Below, one piece after another: positions 21,362 to 29,865 of a stretch of 42,873 nucleotides of DNA (its first letter is position 1; each line of letters opens with the position of its first letter). The position numbers were made by a program, and so were the translations under genes. The notes below the pieces were generated by a model. It was not told the origin of the DNA and made no database searches. It worked only from the letters and a program-made list of their open reading frames with translations. Source of the stretch: Stramenopiles sp. TOSAG23-2 (Eukaryota > Sar); assembly GCA_900128395.1 (NCBI GenBank), contig LT649297.1:1-42873 (forward strand). The letters are read 5' to 3'.

Positions 21362-21839
21362 ATGGCTACTGCATCACATTCATACTATACCTATTTTTTA
21401 TATGTATTATTTGCACTATATCCGTTGTTTATCATGTTTGGGAGAAAAACAGCGGCGAAAAAATCATCCAAATGTGCATGTGAAGATTGTACCGACTGTG
21501 GTGATTGCAGTGGTTGCAATGGTTGTAATAGCTGCAGTGAATGTACTGGCTGTGGTGATTGCAAAACATGTGCTGGATGTCAAAACTGTAAGTTAATCTT
21601 TAATAATTCTATTAATAATATATATTCTAACACACAAAATATTCAAACATGTGAAACATACTTCTAACGACAATCAAAAAATATTATTTTCTTTCTTGTA
21701 TATATTCAAAGGTAATGGCTGCAAACAGTGCACTAATTGCAAAGATTGTGTTAACTGCGAAGACTGCGAAGACTGTGCCAATTGCGTAGGATGCAAAGGA
21801 TTGAAAGGTGCTAAAAATTTAAAAAATGTACGAAAATAA
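21362..21839 (+). CDS. Membrane-anchored CXX-repeat protein (two exons)
   Basis: Exons 21362-21587 and 21712-21839 join across a 124-base intron (donor GTAAGT at 21588, acceptor AAAG ending at 21711). Splicing rebuilds a Cys codon and keeps the period intact, which is strong support. The product is 117 residues. Residues 8-28 form a hydrophobic segment, then a basic RKTAAKKSSK, then 22 consecutive Cys-x-x triplets (EDC, TDC, GDC, SGC, NGC and so on) with no interruption across the junction. The tail is KGLKGAKNLKNVRK. Filler positions are mostly small or charged. Perfect period-3 cysteine suggests a β-solenoid-like or metal/disulphide-stacked rod. No known family was recognised. An alternative third exon is discussed in the findings. 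Confidence 0.75.
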
Positions 21840-22279
21840 ATTTTTCAAAAAACCAAACAGAACGAAAATTTAAAGAAATTTTCCTAATATTGGCTAACAG
21901 AAAAAGAGAAAAGAACAGAAAAAAATCATCTTATTAACAACTTTGGTATATGAGCACTATATTGTGGGGAAGCAAATCATCAGATAATATGTTTTCGAGA
22001 GAGAGAGAGAGAGAAATTATATGTGCGAGAGAGGCAATGCGAGTAAAATGTAATTTCAAAAAACATACATACTATCAAGTATATTTTCTATAATTTTGAC
22101 TATACAATCCCTTAGCCGTTTTAATAATGTTTTTTGTTGTTGTTGTTGTTTTTTGGTTTTTTCTTTTTTTTCTTAGTTGCTTTGCCTGTTGGATTCTTCT
22201 ACGCCTGGATTAATGGTCTGCTCGTGATTATATTCGTGTGATTATATAGAATAAGTAAAAGTGTAGTATATATTATACA
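21840..22279. other. Spacer with GA microsatellite and a possible terminal exon
   Basis: It holds a (GA)n run near 21998-22014 and a pyrimidine-rich stretch ending TTTTTTCTTAG at about 22175, which looks like a 3' splice site. The following 65 bases encode ALPVGFFYAWINGLLVIIFV before a stop, a good membrane segment. Which gene it would belong to is unsettled. Confidence 0.35.
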
Positions 22280-22724
22280 CATGAAGTCTTGTATTTTACG
22301 ATTGGAAAAGCAGACAAATGTGAGTACTGCAATGAGCCAATTGTAAAAATTGAAGGAAAATTCACCGGGGCGTATTATACAAGTGACAAAAATGGAAAAG
22401 TACATGGTGAATGCTGGTATGATTACCAAGTTGAGTATTATAAGTATTTTTTTAAAAGGGCAATATTTTGACTCTTAAAACACATACACACATAAATTCA
22501 TTTGCTTTTTTCTCTAACTAAATTTTGTATATATTACCACATCCATACATGTTACTGATGGTTTGCAGGCATGCTGAAAAATGCAAGTATTGTAATGGTC
22601 CACTGATGAAAATTCCTCTGGGTAAATATAATAGCAGAGATATTACGCGAGATTGAAGATTTTAAAGTTCATTTTGAATGCTATATGAAGATTTTCAGAA
22701 AAAATAATACGAACAAAAAATAAT
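22280..22724 (+). pseudogene. Tandem LIM-like zinc-finger units, broken
   Basis: Two related units can be read. Unit 1 (about 22300-22440): KADKCEYCNEPIVKI, then KVHGECWYDYQ. Unit 2 (about 22569-22700): HAEKCKYCNGPLMKI, then KVHFECYMKIF. Each has the CxxC...HxxC pattern of a LIM first zinc site, with about 24 residues between in unit 1, slightly more than usual. Unit 2 changes frame near 22655; one fewer base would join RD to EDFKVHFEC. A TTTGCAG acceptor-like site precedes unit 2 at 22562-22568. No ATG or first exon was found and exon phases do not match, so this is either a decayed gene or a multi-exon gene with sequence errors. Confidence 0.35.
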
Positions 22725-22745
22725 TTCCTTCATCACATATAATAT

Positions 22746-22921
22746 ATGAGTAAGAGAAAATTTTATATTAATACGAGGCGTATCTAGATGTACATATATA
22801 TTTTTTAATATTTTTGAAAAATCAATTTAATACTCATGATAAAATATGTACATCAGTATTACATTATATATAAAATGTTCTCTATTACATATATATATAT
22901 ATAAAATTTTCTCTTACTCAT
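22746..22921. repeat. Perfect 23-base inverted repeat, MITE-like or hairpin
   Basis: ATGAGTAAGAGAAAATTTTA at 22746-22765 (continuing TAT to 22768) is exactly inverted at 22899-22921, 130 bases apart. A second imperfect copy of the right arm (ATAAAATGTTCTCTATTAC) lies at 22870-22888. The interior is AT-rich with no ORF. A clear target-site duplication was not found, so it may be a MITE or a transcribed hairpin. Confidence 0.6.
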
Positions 22922-23000
22922 CTATTATCAGAGTATTATATATAAATATGATGTATATAATTTAATTTACGCCACAATTATATATATATGGGACATTGTT

Positions 23001-23591
23001 TTAAATCATTTCAACATGATGCGGTAACACTTGATTTGAACGCGTATTGCCACCATCAGGAAGATTTTCCAATATTTCTTTCATATGCTTCTTTGTGCGA
23101 TCTGTATCTTTTTGCTCCAGACTGCTCAACATTTTCTGATATTCTTTTTCCGTTAATTGACCATCGTTGTCCTCATCAAATCCTGCTATTAAAGTGGCCA
23201 TTTGTCCTTTGGTCACAACAGCATCAAAACGATCTTTAACCATCGCTTGCATTTCTTTAATGTCTAAAGTACCATTGCCATCCAAATCAGCAGTTACAAA
23301 ATATTTATGTTTCATAAGGTCAGTATGACTTCCAATGCGAATGGCATGGGCTTCACAATAAGTATGGCAACACTTACAAGCAAAAATGCTTTTATTTTTA
23401 CCACAACCCCATTTTTCCGCCCAACAACAAGTATTTTGTTTACGACAGCAACATGGGCAATAAAAGCAACAAGCAACCCAACAACATGGTGTTAAGATTA
23501 TGATCCATAAAATAATGGCAAGTAACATAGCTGGAAAGTTCCACCCAAATTGAAATGCCATACCGATTAAACAACATAAAATTGGTGACAT
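23001..23591 (-). CDS. Two-EF-hand membrane protein with cysteine cluster
   Basis: 196 residues. Residues 10-48 are hydrophobic (LLAIILWIIILTPCCWVACC), likely one or two membrane passes. A dense cysteine cluster follows (CCFYCPCCCRKQNTCC, then CGKNKSIFACKCCHTYC), suited to palmitoylation or metal binding. The C-terminal half has two EF-hands with loops DLDGNGTLDIKE and DEDNDGQLTEKE, both with canonical ligands. It is probably a calcium sensor held at a membrane. It converges with the LIM-like remnant upstream and is followed on the same strand by the enolase-superfamily gene 236 bases away. No specific family name can be given. Confidence 0.78.
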   Translation of the reverse strand: MSPILCCLIGMAFQFGWNFPAMLLAIILWIIILTPCCWVACCFYCPCCCRKQNTCCWAEKWGCGKNKSIFACKCCHTYCEAHAIRIGSHTDLMKHKYFVTADLDGNGTLDIKEMQAMVKDRFDAVVTKGQMATLIAGFDEDNDGQLTEKEYQKMLSSLEQKDTDRTKKHMKEILENLPDGGNTRSNQVLPHHVEMI

Positions 23592-23827
23592 TTCTGATTC
23601 AAATTTAAAAGAAGCAAAGAAATGTTTAGCTGGTATGGATGTAAATACAATCCAGGAAATATCGGAAGGTGTTGCAGTGTTTTATGCTTGGGGCAGTTCA
23701 ATCATCATGTCGTTGGAAGAGTAAAACAAGAGAAATTCGTGTTGCGTTTTATATATATTATAGGTATCATAAAAAAATGTTTATTTTTATGATATTGTTG
23801 TTGTCAGCCTGGTTTACACACATCACG

Positions 23828-25039
23828 TTATTGAGCCTCAAGTTTACGTAGTGCGTCCATGTTCAAATTGATTCCTAATCCTGGTCGCATAGGAACCTTT
23901 AAAAAACCTTTTTCTAATACCAATTCCTCATCAAATGTTAGGTTGCGCCTGATAGGACTATGAGATAATCCTAAAGGAAGGAATTCTATAAACTTGCATG
24001 TTGTTGCAGCAGCTAAATGGGCCGTTGCTGCTATACCTATGCCAGTGTTCCAACAATGAGGCACGATCAATTTATTTGCTTTCTCTGCCTCTTGGCACAC
24101 GCGAAATGCCTCGGTTAACCCCCCAACTCTACCAACGTCTGGTTGGCATATGTCAATTTTAGCATGTAATTCTCGAAACTCAAATCTTGTTGCTTGCCAT
24201 TCCCCATATGCAATTTTGATACCTAAATTGTTCTTGCCAATAAGATCTTTTAGCTTTTTAATTTCGACTGTTTCATCCATGGATATTGGCGTTTCGATAA
24301 AAAAAATATTTAAATTTAAACGTCTCCACTCAAGTAGCATTTCTATTACTGTAGATGCTTGTTTATACGCATATTGAACATCTACCATAAGCATAAAATC
24401 TGCACCAACAGCTTTTCTACATTCGGCGACAATTTTTGTAACAGAGGATGAATCGTTGCTATTCAGATTACAGTGCGCATACGGGCCGCAAAAAGTGCAT
24501 TCTAATTTTGCTGCAGTAAAACCATAAGCTTTAGCTGTAGTTACCCATTCTACCATGGTTGTTTTGTACTCATCAAGGTTTGAAGCATTTGGTTGCAACG
24601 ATGCATATGGTGTAATAAATTCTTGTCGTGGGGTATCAGAATTCAAAAGCAGCTGCCAACATGGCTTTTTCAAATATTTTCCTTTGATATCCCACAAAGC
24701 AATATCCAATGCCCCGATAGCATGAATTACCAAACCACGCCTTCCATTCATTGCACTTCCAGTGTAAAGTTTGTCCCATAGGTACTCGGCATCTTGCATA
24801 GGATCTTCTCCAATTAGCATCTCTTTCAATCCTTGGCCCATAGTATGAGTTGTAGGAGCTTCTATAGCTACCTTTAGCATCCATGCGTTTGCATCTGATT
24901 CACCAATACCAAATATAGTAGGATCATTTGTCTGAATAATTACAACAAGGTTATCTTGGGCGGAGGACGTTGCATTTTTGTTCAAATTTGGAGACAACAA
25001 AATATGCGTTTTTATATCGGTGATTTTTAACGATGACAT
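23828..25039 (-). CDS. Enolase-superfamily enzyme, mandelate racemase / acid-sugar dehydratase type
   Basis: 403 residues, full length for the family. The N-terminal capping domain (1-130) includes the 20s loop (FGIGESDA) and LDIALWDIKGKYLKKPCWQLL. In the barrel, magnesium ligands appear as Asp220 (LMVDVQ), Glu249 (FFIETP) and Glu280 (AYGEW), with Asp301 (QPDVGRVGGLTE) and His328 (VPHCWNTGIGIAATAHLA), the usual His-Asp dyad of the mandelate racemase subgroup. Lys178 (AAKLE) sits where a KxK base is common, but the second Lys is Glu. Abstraction of an alpha proton from a hydroxy-acid or sugar acid is expected; the exact substrate cannot be told. The absence of introns and the bacterial spread of this family make bacterial origin possible. 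Confidence 0.88.
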   Translation of the reverse strand: MSSLKITDIKTHILLSPNLNKNATSSAQDNLVVIIQTNDPTIFGIGESDANAWMLKVAIEAPTTHTMGQGLKEMLIGEDPMQDAEYLWDKLYTGSAMNGRRGLVIHAIGALDIALWDIKGKYLKKPCWQLLLNSDTPRQEFITPYASLQPNASNLDEYKTTMVEWVTTAKAYGFTAAKLECTFCGPYAHCNLNSNDSSSVTKIVAECRKAVGADFMLMVDVQYAYKQASTVIEMLLEWRRLNLNIFFIETPISMDETVEIKKLKDLIGKNNLGIKIAYGEWQATRFEFRELHAKIDICQPDVGRVGGLTEAFRVCQEAEKANKLIVPHCWNTGIGIAATAHLAAATTCKFIEFLPLGLSHSPIRRNLTFDEELVLEKGFLKVPMRPGLGINLNMDALRKLEAQ

Positions 25040-25907
25040 AATGATACAAAAAACGAAGGTGATTTACGTGTAATTTTATTTAATCGTTGCTCATCTAAGA
25101 TCAAATTGAATGAAGTGGCGTGACTTTATCTTGATGTGGAAACATAAATCCTATGTGCGGGTACTTTTTCACTTATCGGGAATACTGCCAGGGTGTTGCA
25201 TCAGCGCGCAAGATTTTAATTTAAATTATTATTTTTAGCTAACCACTGGCTAAATAATTTTTTTTTTAATTTTTTTTCTGTAGTAGTATTTATTAATACA
25301 GGTAAGCTGGTAAGCTGGTAAGCACGTAATCCAGTATTAATACCTGTAATGATGCAAATAGTAATAATTACAGTAATTTTTTTAAAACACTCCTTACTCT
25401 GGCACTTGCTCATTAAAGTACTATTATAAAGTCTATTATTATACCTAAGGTGGTAGCTGGCTAGGTATAATAGGACCTAGATTTACAAGGAAAATCTCTA
25501 CTGGCTTATAGCTTATAGGCTCACCACTTGAATAATAAAAAATAACCAATTTAATTTTATTACCAATTATTATTACCTTAACTTTGGTAGTAGGAAGAAT
25601 TATTGGATTATTATCATTGAAATTATTATGGTTCCCCAACCAAGTATTAGGCATTGTAATATATTTTTAGTCAACATTATTTTTGTGCTCTCACCAAAGT
25701 AAAATTTAAGGGAATGTCGGCCACTCACGATTTTCCGGGCTGTTGCTCTCCCCGGCCAAACAACCACATTATCTTCTATCTCAATTTCCGGATGTCTGGA
25801 TGTCACTGCTGAGAGTAGGAATTGTCATGAGTAGGAATAAAAAATTAAAATACGCGTACATTTTATATATATTAAATAACTCCTCTTCTCGTTTTTTTTT
25901 TTTCCTG
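25040..25907. other. Intergenic spacer with short direct repeats
   Basis: GGTAAGCT recurs in tandem at about 25300-25320 (GGTAAGCTGGTAAGCTGGTAAGC), flanked by ATTAATACAGGTA and AGTATTAATACCTG, which are partly inverted. A less AT-rich patch at 25710-25815 is open on the minus strand (HPEIEIEDNVVVWPG, RATARKIV) and is followed there by GTGAGT; it may be a stray exon or gene fragment. No complete gene was seen. Confidence 0.4.
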
Positions 25908-27380
25908 TTAATTATGATTCCAATTGTCAACTTTTCTTCTTCGGTGTTCCTCATTAAAACCAATCGCGAGAGGTATTGTAAATAAAAAAATAAGCATCCA
26001 TAAACTCCATACCATCCAGGACACTCCAAATCGATTAACTGGGACAAATAAAAATATACTTTGCAACAGATTTTGTAATAATATTAAAAAACCGCATGTT
26101 GAACCCTCAGCAACTGGAAAAACGGTTTCAATAGCTAACTCATAAAATAGTGGAATCGTCCCATTCATTAATGCACTACCACAAATACAACATGCATAGA
26201 CAGATATTGTTGAAATTGGTAGCCAGTTTTGATACATCAAGGCAAACCATAAAAAAAAAAATGTAGCACCAGCATACATAGACATAATTATAATAGAAAA
26301 TTTACCCGTTATATATTCCGACAATTGGCTAACTAAAACAGCAACTAGACAACCAGCAAAAATAGAAGAAGTACCAATGAATGCGGACTCTGTTTGCCCT
26401 ATTCCAAGATGCGCCAAACAAATACGGATACTAGCAGTCCATCCAGAAAACCATCCTAATGGAACACCAAATGCTACTGCAATTCTTAGGAAAGGTCCAT
26501 GTTTAAATAATTTTACTAATCCCGTAGAAAATTCAGTTTTTATCTTTTTTGCGCTTTCTGATGGTACCGATGGTGCAGCTGTAGGGAAATAAATCAGTAC
26601 ACACAAACATATAACCAAGCAAATTAAACATTGTGTTTGATATAATATGTATAATTTTTCACGCGATTCTTTAATATACACCTTTGACGAATTAGTAGAA
26701 GTAATATTTGTCTTTAATGGGAGTGCAAGGGGACCCCAGATGAAACCAACTGCCTGGCCAAGATAGTTTGCCGATGTAGAAATTGCAGTTGCAAGTGTAC
26801 GCTCATGGGCTGGAAACCAATTGTTGCTTATTATAGGTGGCGCTAAACCAATTGGAGCACCAGCCAGACCATTAAAAATCATGGATAATACAATTATCTT
26901 TTCCTCCGTAGAATTCTTACTTGTATTGAAGAAAATCATGCGACTGATACCGCAGCACAACAACAAAATAGAGCTGAGACATACTGTAAACCTTGCGCCT
27001 TTTGTATCTAGTATAGCTGCCCAAAAAGCTACCGACAATATAAAGGAGATACCAGCAACATTTTCGAACCATTCTACGGTATCAACTGTCCATGGATTTT
27101 CATCATGCCTTCCATCATGCATATATACGATAACACTAGATATTGGAGAATAAAAGTTCCACATGGCCGATTGCATACATGCTAAACAGGCAAAAATGGA
27201 CAAAATATACCAACGTCTACCATATAGTTTATTTTTTTGGCTAGAATTATGTTGAATCTTCGTTTTAGAAAGAACAACAACATTATTTTCCGATATGTTG
27301 TTCAACATGTTGTTGTTATCCGAGCACATCCCATGATCACTTAAAATCATCTCATCTTTATTAATTAAAACCTCGTTCAT
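25908..27380 (-). CDS. MFS transporter, SLC49 (FLVCR/DIRC2)-like
   Basis: 490 residues with about 12 hydrophobic segments. A cytosolic N-terminus leads to RRWYILSIFACLACMQSAMWNFYSPIS, the typical first helix of SLC49 transporters. NNWFPAHERTLATAISTSANYLGQAVGFIWGPL matches the family's NERTLATA/LGxAxGFxxGP signature. A short basic C-terminus (EEHRRRKVDNWNHN) ends it. SLC49 proteins move haem, choline or pyridoxine-like solutes; which one applies here is unknown. It is divergent from the MFS gene at 27826, sharing a 445-base promoter region. Confidence 0.85.
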   Translation of the reverse strand: MNEVLINKDEMILSDHGMCSDNNNMLNNISENNVVVLSKTKIQHNSSQKNKLYGRRWYILSIFACLACMQSAMWNFYSPISSVIVYMHDGRHDENPWTVDTVEWFENVAGISFILSVAFWAAILDTKGARFTVCLSSILLLCCGISRMIFFNTSKNSTEEKIIVLSMIFNGLAGAPIGLAPPIISNNWFPAHERTLATAISTSANYLGQAVGFIWGPLALPLKTNITSTNSSKVYIKESREKLYILYQTQCLICLVICLCVLIYFPTAAPSVPSESAKKIKTEFSTGLVKLFKHGPFLRIAVAFGVPLGWFSGWTASIRICLAHLGIGQTESAFIGTSSIFAGCLVAVLVSQLSEYITGKFSIIIMSMYAGATFFFLWFALMYQNWLPISTISVYACCICGSALMNGTIPLFYELAIETVFPVAEGSTCGFLILLQNLLQSIFLFVPVNRFGVSWMVWSLWMLIFLFTIPLAIGFNEEHRRRKVDNWNHN

Positions 27381-27825
27381 ACTAAATCAAATTTCTTTAC
27401 ATCGATTGTAAAAAAAAGATGGCTTGTTTAATCATTCCTTCGATTATCGTTTTTACATCATACCATCGATTTACTTTTTTAGTTATATGGAATGATGCAA
27501 TGCAATGATCGATAATAAATAAATGAAAAAACATAAAAGACTACTAGTTTTCTACAGTACATCCCTATTTAATAGGCCGGATATAAAACTATAATACTCC
27601 TTTACTATTGAATACTGTTGTAACCTGGTTAACGAAAAGGCTGTCGTTAAATTGGAGTGATTCTGATGAATTGGTAATTTTTTTTATCAATCACGTTTCT
27701 TCTTTTTCGATTGATGATATTTATTAGATATACTTCGTAACTTTTTGACATTCATATATATATATATAATATATATATATATACATACATAGTATATTGT
27801 ATACATTATACATACCATATATACG
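27381..27825. promoter_or_regulatory. Divergent promoter region between two MFS genes
   Basis: AT-rich with a (TA)n tract at about 27754-27783, 43 bases before the plus-strand ATG. No gene was seen. That the two transporters share regulation is only inferred from their arrangement. Confidence 0.35.
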
Positions 27826-29582
27826 ATGGAAAATGCAGAGAAAGGAACAACGACGTTGTCCAATTCAATATGGTATAATCATAATGTGCGTACTGTTTTT
27901 TTATATTCATTTACATATTATTTAGCTGGATCTATATTTGCTGGTGATTTATTATCAGTATTAACGACGTTGTCCAATTCAATATGGTATAATCATAATG
28001 TGCGTACTGTTTTTTTATATTCATTTACATATTATTTAGCTGGATCTATATTTGCTGGTGATTTATTATCAGTATTCATTTACAAGTTAACCAATTCATC
28101 AGAAGATGTAGGTGCAATATCTGGTTCTAGAGGTATTGCTACAGTGATTTTTGCTTTTCCAGTAGCATATTTTGCTGATCGTTTTAGACGTGATCGAATA
28201 TTAAAACTGAGTTCAATAATTGGTTTTTTGTCTTTAGCATGTACCGTTTATGTCTTTACACAATTAAAACCCGGTGTGAAAAATTTAACAGTTTTATATT
28301 CTTGTTTTATTGGTTGGGGATTGTATACAGTATTGGCAAATCCAAATATGGAATCTATATTTGCCGATTCGGTGGAAACTGGTCGTCGTAGACAAATTAT
28401 GTCACAAAAAGCAGCTACAATTTCATTTGCCGCTAGTTTTGGACCACTATTAACGATTGTATATTATTTAATTCAAGGAGAAGGAATTAAAGGAACTTGG
28501 AAATTAGATCAACTACGTTTGGTATTATTGGGTGGAGCTGGTATATGTGCCATTGCGTTGGTATTCTTATGGTCATTCGATGATGATAAATCTCTAGGGA
28601 AAGAAAGTGAATCTGTTAGCAATAATAATGATAAAAAAAAGAAGTCGTCATCTGATTCTGAAAATTCAAGTAATGTGCCATTAATTGATGAATCTGTTTT
28701 AAATGTTGTCGAAAATAATAATAATAATAATAATGATAGTAAATACGATGAGGAGAATTTACCCTGTTGCTTCGTGCCACGTTCCAATGTACCATATGTC
28801 ATCGCCTTCGGTGATTTTTTTACAGCAGTTGGGGCTGGTATGACTGTGAAATATTTCCCTTTATTTTTTGTCGATATGTATGCATTATCACCGATTAGTT
28901 TATCCATTTTATATTTTATTACAAGGATTCTTACTGCATTGGCAGCGTTGGTAACAGATAAAATTGCAGGTTGTATTAATAGTCGCGTTGCTGTTTTATT
29001 AGGTGCAAAATCAATTGGTACAATGTGTTTATATATGATGGCATTTTTTGATCCCAATTATCAACAATTGTATTTAATAGCACCAATATATGTATTGCGA
29101 ACTGCCATAATGAATGGTACAAATGGTATTAAACGAAGTTTATTGATGGATTGTGTACCGAAAAAATCAAGAGCAGCATGGAATTCCTTTGAATCCATTA
29201 CTAGATTTACATGGAGTGGCAGTGCTGTATTAGGTGGTTTTTAAGTTTATTGATGGATTGTGTACCGAAAAAATCAAGAGCAGCATGGAATTCCTTTGAA
29301 TCCATTACTAGATTTACATGGAGTGGCAGTGCTGTATTAGGTGGTTTTTTAGTAGAACAATATAGTTTTAAATTTTGTTTTCTTTGCACTGGTATAATAT
29401 ATACAATGTCTACAGCATTTTTTGCTTTATTAATTGCTGCTGATATACCAAAAGAGAAAAAAAGTAATAGTTCCAATAATAATATGCAACAACAAATACA
29501 AGGAGGTAATAATATTTATCAGCAACATAAATCTGAAAATGCCTCTGTAAATAGTAATACTTCATATCGAAAGTTGAATTAG
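27826..29582 (+). CDS. MFS transporter disrupted by two perfect tandem duplications
   Basis: ATG at 27826. The protein has MFS-like helices and a motif-A-like YFADRFRRDRIL loop between helices 2 and 3, an Asn/Asp/Lys-rich central loop (about 28590-28770) and a second helix bundle. A 114-base segment (27849-27962) is repeated exactly at 27963-28076, adding 38 residues in frame, so the first helix is doubled. A 107-base segment (29136-29242) is repeated at 29243-29349; being out of frame it causes a stop at 29242-29244. Reading continues in another frame from the second copy to 29582 (IPKEKKSNSSNNN tail). Without the two extra copies the gene would be one normal-length open frame of roughly 510 residues. 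Substrate unknown. Confidence 0.7.
27849..28076 (+). repeat. Perfect 114-base tandem duplication
   Basis: Bases 27849-27962 and 27963-28076 are identical by eye. The unit starts AACGACGTTGTCC and ends CAGTATT. Complete identity implies very recent duplication or an assembly join. Confidence 0.9.
29136..29349 (+). repeat. Perfect 107-base tandem duplication
   Basis: Bases 29136-29242 and 29243-29349 are identical by eye, starting AAGTTTATTGATGG and ending GGTGGTTTTT. The length is not a multiple of three, so the reading frame breaks. Confidence 0.9.
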
Positions 29583-29659
29583 CTACGACGTACGAAGTAT
29601 ACATCATGTACGTATGTATATTATTGTAGAGTTCCGTGTATAATGTCAAGTATAATATA

Positions 29660-29676
29660 TTGGTTAAAATCTAAGT
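29660..29676. repeat. Dispersed repeat in convergent 3' spacer, copy 3 (core only)
   Basis: TTGGTTAAAATCTAAGT matches the core of the repeats at 1325 and 11041 and again lies between two convergent genes (ends at 29582 and 29866). Confidence 0.4.
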
Positions 29677-29865
29677 ATAAAATCAAGTATAATATAAATA
29701 CACACGCGGTGCCATATTATTATATAATTTTATAAACGAAAAAATTCTCCCTCTCTCTTCATTTAACCACACACACTCAAAAATTTTTTTTCTTCGTCTC
29801 ATACGAAGCTTTTAGTGTAGTGTTTTGTTAAATCTTTTCTTTTCCCACACACACAATTTTTTCTT

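Noticed and set aside
28509-29057. 182-codon minus-strand ORF within the second MFS gene
   Set aside because: It is antisense to clearly coding MFS helices and shows no motif.
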